DNA of 43,663 nt from Anaerolineales bacterium (GCA_016935755.1 JAFGQI010000080.1:1-43663); one strand, 5' to 3'; positions 17,682 through 26,808 are shown, counted from the first letter of the stretch. Made by a program: numbers and translations. Notes: a model not told the origin generated them from the sequence alone.

Positions 17682-20560
17682 AACTTCTCAGCAGCCAGGG
17701 TATGCCCCTCCGCAAGTTCGATCTGCTCAGCCCGGATGTCTCTCGCCGGGCGGGAGACCGGCTGTTCTGGCGCATCTTCTTCTTGCTGGCAGCGCTGCAG
17801 GGGCTGGGCGCCCTGGCTTTCCTGCTCACCGTGCGCTCCGAGTCAGGCCTGCTCTTCGGGCTTTCCGGCGAGCGGCTGGTGATCGCCGCGGGCATCCTGG
17901 CGCTGACCCTGGCCTTCGGCTGGCGGCTGCTGCAGACCTGGCTGAAACCGCAGGCCCTGCAGAGCCAGTTGGAGCGCCTGTCCGCTCGCCTGGAGCGGCC
18001 GGGCAGCTGGAACCGCGCCCTGGCCGGGCTGCTGCTGCTCTTGATCACCGGCGCGTACCTGATCACCCTCACCCCGGACGTGGCTGAACCCTTTGCCAGG
18101 AGCTACTTTGAGCGCCTGCTGCCCGTGATCGTGCTGGCGACCGGCCTTTGCACGCAAACCCTGGTGGTCCTGCTGGTCATGCGCTACCGCCTGAGCGACC
18201 TGCGGGGCCTGCGCGCCCCGCGCTCGTTCTGCCTGCCGCTGGCAGTTTTCGCCCTGGTCTTCCTGGTCTGGGCGCTCATCGTACGGGCAGCCCCTGGCGG
18301 CGAATCCTTGCTGCACCAGGAGAGCCAGCGCACCGGCTGGAACGTGCTGGGCGCGCCGCTGCTGGAAACCCAGCTCCTGCTGGCCTGGCTGGCCGGTCTG
18401 CTGATGCTGGCCCTGGATCTGGCCATTGACCGGCGCGCGCCCCAGACCGGCCGGGCCGTCCGGCTGCTCGACCTGGCCATCTTCCTGCTGCTGTGGGTGG
18501 GCGCCATCCTGCTGTGGCAGGGGATCCCGCTGCTGCCCAACTGGTTCGTGGCCGAACTGCGCCCGCCGAATTTCGAGCCCTACCCCATCTCGGACGCGCG
18601 CAACTACGACACCACCGCCCAACTGGCCCTGGTGGGCGAAGGCTTCCAGTTCTTCCAGACCCCCTTCATCCGCCGACCCATGCACGCCCTCTACCTGACC
18701 GCGCTGCACCTGACCGCCGGGCAGGACTACAACCGGGTCATCTCGCTGCAGATCATCCTGCTGGCGCTGATCCCGCCGCTGCTCTACCTGCTGACGAAGG
18801 CCCTGCACCAGCGCGCCTCCGCGCTGATTGCCGCCCTGCTGGTGCTGCTGCGAGAGGGCAACTCGATCGCCATTGGCAGCCGGATCACCACCTCGCATGC
18901 CAAGCTCTTGATGGCCGATCTGCCCGCCACCCTGGCTGTGCTGGGCTTAACCCTGGCCGCCGTGATCTGGGCCAAACACAGCTTCACCGCGCCGCATGGG
19001 GGGCCAAACGCTGCCCGAACCGCCGGGGGGCTGGCTGTGCTGTCCGGCGGCTTGCTGGGGATTGCCATGCTCATCCGGGCCGAAATCTTTGTGCTCTTCT
19101 TTGCCCTGGCGTTGGTGGTCTGGTTCTCACTGCGCGGCGCTGCCGGGCGGCGGCTGGCTGCCTGGCTTAAAGCCCTCTTGCTGATCCTGCTGGGCCTGGC
19201 CCTGGTCATCGCTCCGTGGGTCTGGCGCAACTGGCAGCTGACCGGCATGATTTTCCTGGATTCGCCCTACTGGCGCTCGGATCTGATCATCCAGCGCTTC
19301 CACCAGACGCCTACGCCCGCCAGCCAGCCTGACCCCGCCTCCACACCCGGCGCAGCTGCGCCTACCGTCGCCCTGGCCACTCCCGGCCCGGCTCCCCAGC
19401 CCAGCCCAGCAGCCTCGCCTGCCGCCTCAACCCTGGTCAGCGCTACCTCCACACCTGTTCCCCTGCCGCCCTCCAGCGGCAGCGCCATCCAGCAGGCTCT
19501 GCGAGCAATTGCAAGAGACCCTGGACAAACCGCCGCCTCCATGCTGGCCCATTACTTGAACAGCCAGATGCAGACCTTCCTGGTACTGCCCACCTCGCTG
19601 CGCATCTTCGACAGCTTCACCAGCTATCTGGGCAATCAATCGCCAGAAAAGCTGTGGTACGACTGCTGTTCAGCGCTCGGCTATATCCGCCGCATGCCTT
19701 ACTGGCGCAAGTGGAATGGAGCCTTCCCATTTCAGGCTATGCTGCCCCTGGTCGGCAACCTAAGCCTGATTGCCCTGGGGATTCACCTGGCCTGGAAAAA
19801 GCATCGCCACATCGGCCTGCTGCCCCTGGCTTATAACCTGATCTATCTGTTATTCAACGCCCTGTTCCGCAATTCAGGCGGGCGCTACATCCTGCCGGTC
19901 GACTGGGTCGGGATCCTGTATTTCAGCATTGGGCTGGCAGGCGCCACAGCCTGGGCCCTCCAGCGCCTGAGGCGCGGGGCGGCGCAGTCGATCGCGGCTC
20001 CTCTCCACCAGGCCGAGCCTGCACTGCCGCCCGCCCAGACCAGGCTGCTGCGCTCACCCCTGTTCTATCTCGCCGCCCTGAGCCTGCTCCTGGTGGGGCT
20101 TTCGTTAGCGCTAACGGAAAGCGCTTTTCCCCAGCGCTATACAGCTGAGCGCCGCGACGCCATGGTGATGAGCCTGGTGCAGTCCGATCTGCTCTCCGCT
20201 GAGCAGCACCAGTATCTGCAAAACTTCTTCACCCAGGACAACAAGCTGGTGATCGCCGGACGCGCCCTGTACCCGCAGTTTTTAGCCGCTAATGTGGGCG
20301 ACTCGCCCCGCGATATCCTGCGCCCCGAGCCTTATCCCCGCCTGGGCTTCTTCCTGGCAGGCCCGGTCAGCTACACCTTGACGCTGCCTCTATCCGAACA
20401 TCCTGACTACCTGCCCAACGCCTCCGATGTGCTGGTGATCGGCTGCCAGGATTACAGTCTGTTATTGGTAGCTCTCTTCGATCCGGCTGGCTCATTGCAA
20501 TCGGTCTGGTTTCGCCATCCACTGCCAGCCAACCCTGCCTGCCCGTTTCCGGCAGAATAA
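17678..20560 (+). CDS. Large multi-pass membrane glycosyltransferase, GT39/PMT-like
   Basis: A 960-residue protein with a dozen or more membrane helices. Near residue 305, ISDARNYDTTAQLAL sits in the first large external loop, the position of the catalytic acidic residue in PMT/ArnT-like GT-C enzymes. The helix-rich core that follows ends with HRNxxGRYILPVDW-like residues (NSGGRYILPVDW), another GT-C landmark. Residues about 545-610 are a Pro/Ala/Thr/Ser-rich linker in an external loop. ATG 17678 overlaps the previous stop (ATGA). The frame is open further upstream, but that part shadows the ligase gene. It probably transfers a sugar from a polyprenyl-phosphate donor outside the membrane. Confidence 0.8.
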   Translation: MKLLSSQGMPLRKFDLLSPDVSRRAGDRLFWRIFFLLAALQGLGALAFLLTVRSESGLLFGLSGERLVIAAGILALTLAFGWRLLQTWLKPQALQSQLERLSARLERPGSWNRALAGLLLLLITGAYLITLTPDVAEPFARSYFERLLPVIVLATGLCTQTLVVLLVMRYRLSDLRGLRAPRSFCLPLAVFALVFLVWALIVRAAPGGESLLHQESQRTGWNVLGAPLLETQLLLAWLAGLLMLALDLAIDRRAPQTGRAVRLLDLAIFLLLWVGAILLWQGIPLLPNWFVAELRPPNFEPYPISDARNYDTTAQLALVGEGFQFFQTPFIRRPMHALYLTALHLTAGQDYNRVISLQIILLALIPPLLYLLTKALHQRASALIAALLVLLREGNSIAIGSRITTSHAKLLMADLPATLAVLGLTLAAVIWAKHSFTAPHGGPNAARTAGGLAVLSGGLLGIAMLIRAEIFVLFFALALVVWFSLRGAAGRRLAAWLKALLLILLGLALVIAPWVWRNWQLTGMIFLDSPYWRSDLIIQRFHQTPTPASQPDPASTPGAAAPTVALATPGPAPQPSPAASPAASTLVSATSTPVPLPPSSGSAIQQALRAIARDPGQTAASMLAHYLNSQMQTFLVLPTSLRIFDSFTSYLGNQSPEKLWYDCCSALGYIRRMPYWRKWNGAFPFQAMLPLVGNLSLIALGIHLAWKKHRHIGLLPLAYNLIYLLFNALFRNSGGRYILPVDWVGILYFSIGLAGATAWALQRLRRGAAQSIAAPLHQAEPALPPAQTRLLRSPLFYLAALSLLLVGLSLALTESAFPQRYTAERRDAMVMSLVQSDLLSAEQHQYLQNFFTQDNKLVIAGRALYPQFLAANVGDSPRDILRPEPYPRLGFFLAGPVSYTLTLPLSEHPDYLPNASDVLVIGCQDYSLLLVALFDPAGSLQSVWFRHPLPANPACPFPAE

Positions 20561-20568
20561 ATTTTTAC

Positions 20569-20577
20569 TGGTAGAAT
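20569..20577 (+). promoter_or_regulatory. Extended -10 element TGGTAGAAT
   Basis: TG-N-TAGAAT lies nine bases after the stop of the GT39-like gene and 22 bases before the protease GTG. The predicted transcript start is near 20584. No clear -35 is seen. The same nonamer form occurs at 23101 and 33232. Confidence 0.55.
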
Positions 20578-20598
20578 AGATTCTGGAGACTTTTAGAA

Positions 20599-22734
20599 GT
20601 GAAAACATCACTGGGTTTAACCTCTTTTATCCCCTGCGGGATTATCCTCGTGCTGGTGCTCGTGCTGGTATGCTGCGTCTGCCTGCTCGGCGGCATCGGC
20701 GCCTGGACGTATCTTTTCTGGAGTGATGGGCCAGTTGTCCAGGTGACTTTCTCGGGATACCTGCCCGGCTTTCCAACCGCGGGCGCCACACCCACCCCGC
20801 CAGTCGTGATCCGCCCAACCGCCACACTCCCGCTGGCGCCCCTGCCGAGCGCTTCCCCACCCGATTTCGCCACACCGCAGCCCACCGAGGACGCATCGGC
20901 GGTGGTCGCGACCCCATTTGTATCCGAGAGTGCACTCGATCTGCTGAACAACACAATTGTGCCGGTCAACGACCCGCTCGAACTGGCTGTTCGCCTGGAG
21001 AGAAAGAGCGATCTGCCGCACCGATGGGAAGGGGTGCCAGTCATCTACCAGATTGGCGACGTCCAGGATTTCTGGGTCACTAACACGGACTCGAACCTGA
21101 GCTCCCTGATCCAGGCCACCCTGCGCTACGAGACGTCGCATGTCTATTTCTGGATCGAAAATGGCGTCGCCTATGACCAGCGCCACCTGCAAAAGCTAGT
21201 CGAGGCTTTCGAAGACAAGATCTACCCCACCAACCGCGAATTCTTCGGCAGTGAATGGACCCCCGGGGTGGATAATGACCCACATCTGTTTATCCTGTAT
21301 GCCCGCGAACTGGGAAGCTCGGTGGCGGGCTATTTCTCATCTGTGGATCAGTATCTGCCAGCCGTACGGAAAGATTCGAACGGGCATGAGATGTTCCTGC
21401 TCAGCGCCAACAACCTGGGCCTGGATGAAGACTATACTTATGGCGTCCTGGCGCACGAATTCCAACACATGATCCACTGGTACCGCGACCGCAACGAAGA
21501 GACCTGGATGAACGAAGGCTTTTCTAACCTGGCGGTCTTATTGAACGGCTACAGCGTGGGCGGCTCGGATTATTCCTATATTCTCGATACGGATATGCAG
21601 CTGACCGATTGGCCCGCCAGCATCGAAGACGCCTCCCCCAATTATGGCTCTTCCTTTCTCTTTGTGACTTACTTTTTAGATCGCTTCGGAGAGGAAGCCA
21701 CCAAGGCAGTCATCGCCCACCCCGCCAACGGCATGACCAGCCTGGATCTGGTGCTGGCCGAATTGGGCCTCACCGACCGGCAGAGCGGCAAGAGCATCAC
21801 CGCCGATGATGTCTTTGCGGATTGGGCCGTGACCAACCTGATCCAGGATTCGCGGGTGGCGGACGGTCGCTTCACCTACCACAACTACCCCAACGCGCCG
21901 CAAGCCTCGGAGAGCGAGAATATCAGCACCTGCCCGCTGAAAAACAGCCCGCGGGAAGTCAGCCAGTATGGGGTGGACTACATCCGCATCGACTGCCGCG
22001 GCGATTTCAACCTGCACTTCGAAGGCTCGATCCAGGTCAAAGTGCTGCCCGCCGACGCCTACTCAGGTTCGTATGCCTTCTACTCCAATTTGGGAGACGA
22101 GTCAGACATGACCCTGACGCGCCAGTTCGACTTCAGCCAGCATTCCGGCCCGCTGACCCTCAAATACTGGACCTGGTATGACCTGGAGCAGGACTATGAT
22201 TACGTTTATCTGCTGGCCTCAGAGGATGGGGAAAAATGGGACTTCCTGATCACCCCCTCTGGCACGGGCGAAGACCCCTCCGGGAACAGCTTCGGCTGGG
22301 GCTACAACGGCCTGAGCGGCAGGCAACCGCAGTGGATTGAAGAAGAGGTAGATATCTCCCAGTACGCCGGTAAGGTGGTTCAGCTGCGCTTTGAGTACAT
22401 CACTGATGCAGCTGTCAATGGCGAGGGGTTCCTGGTGGATGACATCGCCATTCCCGAAACTGGCTATTATACCGATTTCGAGAGCGGCGAGGATGGCTGG
22501 CAGGCGGAAGGTTTCGTACGCATCCAGAACATCCTGCCGCAGACCTTCCGTCTGACCCTGATCACGCGCGGCGACCAGACCACGGTGCAGACCATCGAGC
22601 TGACCTCCGACAACGCCGCCGACATCCCCCTGAGCATCGGCGAGGATGTGGATGAGGTTTTCCTGGTGGTCTCAGGCGTCACCCGCTTCACCCGCCAGAA
22701 AGCTACCTACCAGTTCAGCATCCAGCCCAGATAG
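20599..22734 (+). CDS. Membrane-anchored HExxH metalloprotease with MAM/immune-inhibitor-A-like C-terminal domain
   Basis: A 711-residue protein starting at GTG 20599, with GGAGA at 20585-20589. One membrane helix at about 9-38 is followed by a Pro/Thr-rich linker. The catalytic domain then has H286-E-F-Q-H290, with a downstream NEGFSNLA (E306) as likely third zinc ligand, a gluzincin arrangement seen in M30-type proteases. Residues about 495-630 (YFYSNLGDESDMTL region, then WIEEEVDISQYAGKVVQLRF and GFLVDDIAI) match the jelly-roll domain that follows M6-type peptidases. The active part should be outside the cell. It has its own extended -10 and ends at a strong hairpin, so it is separate from the glycan operon. 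The substrate is unknown. Confidence 0.82.
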   Translation: MKTSLGLTSFIPCGIILVLVLVLVCCVCLLGGIGAWTYLFWSDGPVVQVTFSGYLPGFPTAGATPTPPVVIRPTATLPLAPLPSASPPDFATPQPTEDASAVVATPFVSESALDLLNNTIVPVNDPLELAVRLERKSDLPHRWEGVPVIYQIGDVQDFWVTNTDSNLSSLIQATLRYETSHVYFWIENGVAYDQRHLQKLVEAFEDKIYPTNREFFGSEWTPGVDNDPHLFILYARELGSSVAGYFSSVDQYLPAVRKDSNGHEMFLLSANNLGLDEDYTYGVLAHEFQHMIHWYRDRNEETWMNEGFSNLAVLLNGYSVGGSDYSYILDTDMQLTDWPASIEDASPNYGSSFLFVTYFLDRFGEEATKAVIAHPANGMTSLDLVLAELGLTDRQSGKSITADDVFADWAVTNLIQDSRVADGRFTYHNYPNAPQASESENISTCPLKNSPREVSQYGVDYIRIDCRGDFNLHFEGSIQVKVLPADAYSGSYAFYSNLGDESDMTLTRQFDFSQHSGPLTLKYWTWYDLEQDYDYVYLLASEDGEKWDFLITPSGTGEDPSGNSFGWGYNGLSGRQPQWIEEEVDISQYAGKVVQLRFEYITDAAVNGEGFLVDDIAIPETGYYTDFESGEDGWQAEGFVRIQNILPQTFRLTLITRGDQTTVQTIELTSDNAADIPLSIGEDVDEVFLVVSGVTRFTRQKATYQFSIQPR

Positions 22735-22754
22735 AGATTTCTTGGTTAATGCAT

Positions 22755-22790
22755 GCATCGGCGGGGACCAGTTCCGGTCCCCGCCGATGC
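22755..22790. terminator. Perfect 15-bp hairpin between convergent genes
   Basis: GCATCGGCGGGGACC (22755-22769) and its exact complement (22776-22790) enclose a six-base loop AGTTCC. TGTTATTAT follows on the plus strand. It lies between the stops of the protease gene and the YtxH-like gene, so it probably terminates both, although the U-tract is poor. Confidence 0.8.
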
Positions 22791-22810
22791 TGTTATTATC
22801 CTTACAGTGG

Positions 22811-23032
22811 TTAGCTCGTTGTTTTGGGAGAGCGCATGGCCTCCAGCTGGTGTTCCAATTCCATGCGCCGTTCACTGGCGGCTTTTTTAACCTCGTCCTG
22901 AACGCGCTCCGCCTCCGCCCGGATTTGGCTGCGCAGCTCATCGCCCGAGGTGGGAGAGAACAGCAGCGCCAGCACCGTGCCCACCAGCGCCCCCATGATA
23001 AAACCGGAAAAGAATCTGATCAGGCTTCTCAT
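22811..23032 (-). CDS. YtxH-like small membrane protein
   Basis: A 73-residue protein. It opens MRSLIRFFSGFIMGALVG and continues TVLALLFSPTSGDELR, the YtxH/DUF883-like pattern of one glycine-rich membrane helix ending in a SPxSGxELR motif. A charged amphipathic helix follows (IRAEAERVQDEVKKAASERR). The start is ATG 23032 because AAGGAGG sits six bases upstream. A GTG at 23050 would place that ribosome site inside the gene, so I rejected it. YtxH proteins are linked to general stress responses in other bacteria; the role here is unknown. It converges on the metalloprotease gene and diverges from the operon at 23333. Confidence 0.88.
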   Translation of the reverse strand: MRSLIRFFSGFIMGALVGTVLALLFSPTSGDELRSQIRAEAERVQDEVKKAASERRMELEHQLEAMRSPKTTS

Positions 23033-23080
23033 CGTAGACCTCCTTATCACAAAATCTGTATGTTAAAGGCAATTGTTGGC

Positions 23081-23117
23081 TATAATTATAACGTATGGTA
23101 TGCTAGAATCTTGTCAA
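23081..23117. promoter_or_regulatory. Divergent promoter region with extended -10 TGCTAGAAT
   Basis: On the plus strand TGCTAGAAT occupies 23101-23109, giving a predicted start near 23116 for the operon that begins at 23333. TATAATTATA at 23081-23090 offers a -10 on both strands for the divergent YtxH gene. A minus-strand TTGACA lies at 23112-23117, but its 21-base spacing to that -10 is longer than usual. Confidence 0.5.
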
Positions 23118-23156
23118 AGAAACTCTGGATGTTATTGAACGTTCGACAAGAAGAGA

Positions 23157-23291
23157 ATGAGCATGAATTGGACGAATTCTGTGCGCTTCGAACGAGCAAA
23201 TATGGTGGACGCTGGGCTGCTGAGACCCGATTCCCCGCAAGGGATTGGGGATCTGACAGAAGAGGGCAGGAAGCAGCATAAAGCCAGCTAA
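23157..23291 (+). pseudogene. Mrr_N-like winged-helix fragment, 44 codons (restriction-gene remnant or upstream small ORF)
   Basis: An ATG at 23157 after AAGAAGAG opens 44 codons ending TAA 23289-23291. Residues 5-38 (WTNSVRFERANMVDAGLLRP, then SPQGIGDLTEEGRK) match the end of the Mrr N-terminal winged-helix domain: W-x-N-x-hR-aromatic, xAGLL, PxxGhxxLTEEGR. No endonuclease domain follows, and the frame upstream is closed by TGA at 23136. It is most likely a leftover of a type IV/Mrr restriction gene. Since it lies inside the leader of the next gene, downstream of the predicted promoter, it may still be translated. Either reading is possible. Confidence 0.45.
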
Positions 23292-23332
23292 CAATTAGAA
23301 AAGTGGAAAAACGTCATAAGATCGGGGAAGCT

Positions 23333-25849
23333 ATGAAAGTCATCAATTGGCTGGCGCTCCAGCCGCAAGAAGCGGAAATTCAAGCTCTTCGCGAGGGGAT
23401 TACCCAGGCAATCCCTACTCGAAAAATGCGCCAAATGCTCGTAGAAGCCATTCTACGTCAGCATCCCTGGCCGCATCGACCCGACCTGATCCCGTTTTAT
23501 CATCCATCACAAACCTATCAAGAGGGGGCCTGGGCTGCCCTGCCGGCTCCTGATCCGCAGGCACTGCGCCCGTTAACCTGGAAGGTAGCCCGGATAACCA
23601 ACCTGGCGCAGACAAAAAACCCTGTTCAAGGCGATTTTCAGTCTCTCACACTGGAAGTTCGTGGGAAACACATCGATGTTGCTGCCGCCATCCCAGATGC
23701 ACAGCTCCCTTCACCCACAGCCTTTACCTATAGCGCCGTGGATATTGAATGGCTGTCAGCCCAGGTTGCCGATGATTATAATATCTCGCTCCAGAAAGCC
23801 CTTGATAAGCTGGTTGCCGATGGGAAGCTTGCGGGGAAATTTATCGGCGATGTCTTTCTCCCTGCGCAGATCCCCGCGCTGCAGCTTGAGAATCTGGAGA
23901 GATTTTTCGCCAATCTCTCCCCTACCAGGCGCTGGATCAGCTGCCAGGAAATACTTCCCAATCTACCTGAGCTAGCAGTGCTTGAACCAGTCGCTGCGCA
24001 AGCTCTGCTGACCGAAGCCCTTGAGAATGCGTCTTTCGTCCCTCTGGGCGGTGATCGCTGGACAACTATCGATCAGTTTGACCAGATGGATCGAGAGATT
24101 TACCGCGGGCTGCCCGTGCCCCATGTCCACTCGAAAATCGACATCTGGACCGATGAGGATGAGCAAGATTTGGCGCAGGTTGATCAAAATTCCCTTCCAG
24201 AAGAAGCTCGCGAGATCATAGAAATAGAAGAAAGCGTTTCGCCGCGGCCCGAATCCGTCGAGACCACCTGGCAGGCGCCAAGTGCTCCGATCAAACTGCC
24301 CACCCTCAGCTACCTGCATATCACCCAGGGGTACTTCCCCATCTATCAGTTCCTCAAGGCGTTCCCCCCCGACTCCCGGCTGGTCTTTGTCCAGGTGATC
24401 GAGGGCGAACATCAACCTTTCCTGGTGGATCGCCATCAGGGTGCGTTGAAAGCGTTGGACAGAGAATGGCTTGGTACCACCTTTTTGGATCGTGAAACAT
24501 CCATCCCTGCAGGAACGTATCTGTGGCTTGAATACCAGGGCGGAGAAAAATATCGCCTGGCCCCGCGTCCTCTTTCCGGGCCACACCTTGTGCCTTGCAA
24601 GCATGCCTTCATGGAAGCGGGCCAACTGCAGATTGAACACAAGCTCATCCCGATGTTTTTTGAAGGTGATCCTGCTGTGTTTCAAGCTGATATGCGGTTT
24701 TCAGACATCGAGGCCCTATTCGCCGAGGCTGAGAGATGCCAGCTCAGCGTGCGGGATGCGATCATCCAATCGATCGAAGAACTCTGCGAAAGCGATCCAC
24801 AGGACCGCGCGCATCGCAATGACATCTTCAACACGGTCTTCCTGAAGCGCATGTGTTCGCCGAATTCGGTCGCTGTTTTGCTTTATACCCAGCCCTGCTT
24901 CGAGCAGCTTGGCCATGGCTTTTTCCGCTACAACCCATCTCTTGGGTCGGCGGTCATAAAAAAGAAGCCCTTGGTGCGCAAAAGACAAGATACACGGAAA
25001 GCGCGCCAGGCCCAGGCAAGGCTTGCCTTTGCCCGGAGGGTCATATCAAAACCTCCAGCTGGTATCAGTCCACCTCAAGAAATCGTTTCTCCCCCTCAAT
25101 ATCCTTCCATTGAGCAAGCCATTCCAGGCTTTCAAGATGCTCAAGAAATATCAGCCTCTTTGCCAGAAGCTAATCTTGAACCAGTGATGAGCACTGCTTC
25201 GGCGGCAGTGGTAGAAGAACAGATCACACCTGTTGATTTACAAACGGACACCACCATTCTCATCGAACCAGCGACAGAGAGCAAAGAGATATCTGTTCAA
25301 CCGGAATCTGAGATTGAGAGCAGAGCAATAGAACCTGCTCCAGAAGTATCCATGCCCCCTTCCAACCTGGTGGAAGCCGCAGAAGTTGAGCCAGATGGCG
25401 AAACTATATTCCCTGAGGCAGAATCTGAGCAAGTTCATAACGTATTGGTTGACACCACACTCGTTGCTGCATCCAATGAGGAATTGGGGCAGGTTTCACA
25501 ACCTCAAGATGTGAATGGCGAAACAGATTCACCGCTTGTGGACACCGTAATAACCCCACAAATCGAGGAAAGCACGGAACCATCGACTATAGCAATCGTG
25601 GAAGAACTGCTATCAACGGTAGAGCTTTCAAATAAAGCTAATGATGCGCCATCAGAACCGATCACTGAACCTCTAGCAAGTGTCAGAATAGAGATCGAAA
25701 CGATGGAAGAATTAGCTTTTCCTGAGAAGCCTCAAGCTCAATCAGATACAGGGATTCCGATAGATAAACAATCCAAACGACCAGTTCGCCTTTGGACGCT
25801 TATTCGCTTAATTTTGAAAGATCTATGGCGTATGCTGTGGAGGAAATGA
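23333..25849 (+). CDS. Protein of unknown function, first gene of the helicase operon
   Basis: An 838-residue protein that I do not recognise as a whole. I chose ATG 23333, after GGGGAAGCT; a GTG at 23303 is open in frame but has no ribosome site. Residues 1-250 contain short helical blocks ending in phrases such as KLVADGKLAGKFIGDVFLP and ALENASFVPLGGDRWTTIDQF, which look like winged-helix wings. Residues about 325-550 form a second globular part. It ends with RDAIIQSIEELCES and CFEQLGHGFFRYNP, reminiscent of HARE-HTH domains. From about residue 570 to 800 the chain is Glu/Thr/Ser/Val-rich and probably disordered. The last 20 residues are basic and Trp-rich (LWTLIRLILKDLWRMLWRK). The stop overlaps the next ATG (ATGA). 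It is probably a partner of the fused helicase. Confidence 0.8.
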   Translation: MKVINWLALQPQEAEIQALREGITQAIPTRKMRQMLVEAILRQHPWPHRPDLIPFYHPSQTYQEGAWAALPAPDPQALRPLTWKVARITNLAQTKNPVQGDFQSLTLEVRGKHIDVAAAIPDAQLPSPTAFTYSAVDIEWLSAQVADDYNISLQKALDKLVADGKLAGKFIGDVFLPAQIPALQLENLERFFANLSPTRRWISCQEILPNLPELAVLEPVAAQALLTEALENASFVPLGGDRWTTIDQFDQMDREIYRGLPVPHVHSKIDIWTDEDEQDLAQVDQNSLPEEAREIIEIEESVSPRPESVETTWQAPSAPIKLPTLSYLHITQGYFPIYQFLKAFPPDSRLVFVQVIEGEHQPFLVDRHQGALKALDREWLGTTFLDRETSIPAGTYLWLEYQGGEKYRLAPRPLSGPHLVPCKHAFMEAGQLQIEHKLIPMFFEGDPAVFQADMRFSDIEALFAEAERCQLSVRDAIIQSIEELCESDPQDRAHRNDIFNTVFLKRMCSPNSVAVLLYTQPCFEQLGHGFFRYNPSLGSAVIKKKPLVRKRQDTRKARQAQARLAFARRVISKPPAGISPPQEIVSPPQYPSIEQAIPGFQDAQEISASLPEANLEPVMSTASAAVVEEQITPVDLQTDTTILIEPATESKEISVQPESEIESRAIEPAPEVSMPPSNLVEAAEVEPDGETIFPEAESEQVHNVLVDTTLVAASNEELGQVSQPQDVNGETDSPLVDTVITPQIEESTEPSTIAIVEELLSTVELSNKANDAPSEPITEPLASVRIEIETMEELAFPEKPQAQSDTGIPIDKQSKRPVRLWTLIRLILKDLWRMLWRK

Positions 25850-26799
25850 TGACGAAAGAACAAGAATGGATAACCAGTTTTAGTGTTACCCTCAATGACG
25901 TAAACCGACTGGTCGAATGGTTGAATGAGCGAAAAGGTGGAGCGTCTATCGATGATATTACCCGTCGGATTATTCGAGGACGCCTGCTATATGGACGTGA
26001 TATTGGTCCGTCTGTCATACCAGCCTGGGAACACAAAAAACATTTTTTATCCTGGGATGAAATAGATCAATGGTGTGAGGGATGCCAGGTATTGGTTGCA
26101 CGTTGGATTGAGGATCAAATTGAGCCATTTTTTGGCATAGTTGTAGGCATGGATAATCAGTTTTACAGTATAAATATCAATAACGATATTATTGAATACG
26201 GACGTGTTCAGCCAGGAAGCAGTGAAGCAAATCATTATGCAAGAATTTTAGAAAACATTTCAAAACGTGAAGCTATGCAAAACGATCAACCGGAGTTGGT
26301 TCCCCTAGATGATCAAATTGATCTTGTGATCCTCAAGTCCGGCGCTGATATTGCATCACAGCTTACCAGTACACTTCAAGCTGAGGAACAGACTTTCATT
26401 TTGTGGAACCAACGTTGGTATCTGAAAGATTGGGTGCTGGATATCTCCTTAGAAAAACTAAGTGAGATCCATCGCCAAATCTATCGAAGAGCTAAAACAC
26501 TCACTCTACCGGAGCTGCGTACCTATTTTCCTGACCTGCCGGAGGGTGATATTGGCGATCTCTCTCTTTCACTTGCGCTGGCAAAAGCGCCACATTTATT
26601 TGAATATTCTGTAGATACCTGGAAGGTTATTCCACCTCCCCCACCACCATGGAATAAAGCGATTGGCGCGTATTATGTGTATGATCCCACAACTTTTGAA
26701 ATCATCCTCAAACCTGGTGAGCGGTTGAAGAAAAAAGCAGCCGATCGCTTGAAGGAGCTTGGCTTTTATGCGGATGTGGTTGTGGAAGCTGAGAGCTAG
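25846..26799 (+). CDS. Protein of unknown function, second gene of the helicase operon
   Basis: A 317-residue protein, not recognised. The start is ATG 25846 (ATGATG), with GTGGAGG just upstream and an ATGA overlap with the previous stop; the open frame extends to 25792 without support. The N-terminus (VTLNDVNRLVEWLNERKGG, SIDDITRRIIRGRL) and the part near residue 225 (LTLPELRTYFPDLPEGDIGD, then APHLFEYSVDTWKVI) look like winged-helix units. The second resembles the start of the fused helicase (LSIPELRRELLRAG). A run of prolines, PPPPPP, near residue 264 leads to a short basic C-terminal domain. Its base composition is AT-richer than the glycan cluster. The context suggests a protein- or DNA-binding subunit of the helicase. 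Confidence 0.8.
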   Translation: MMTKEQEWITSFSVTLNDVNRLVEWLNERKGGASIDDITRRIIRGRLLYGRDIGPSVIPAWEHKKHFLSWDEIDQWCEGCQVLVARWIEDQIEPFFGIVVGMDNQFYSININNDIIEYGRVQPGSSEANHYARILENISKREAMQNDQPELVPLDDQIDLVILKSGADIASQLTSTLQAEEQTFILWNQRWYLKDWVLDISLEKLSEIHRQIYRRAKTLTLPELRTYFPDLPEGDIGDLSLSLALAKAPHLFEYSVDTWKVIPPPPPPWNKAIGAYYVYDPTTFEIILKPGERLKKKAADRLKELGFYADVVVEAES

Positions 26800-26808
26800 C
26801 GAAAAACC

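Noticed and set aside
23137-23144. GAACGTTC palindrome considered as a LexA/SOS box for the helicase operon
   Set aside because: The Gram-positive box needs a four-base spacer between the half sites (CGAAC-N4-GTTCG); here the halves abut. A different lineage-specific box cannot be ruled out but is unsupported.
22646-23281. 211-codon plus-strand frame running across the YtxH gene and the leader
   Set aside because: It overlaps the end of the protease gene, the terminator hairpin and the YtxH gene; composition is not protein-like.
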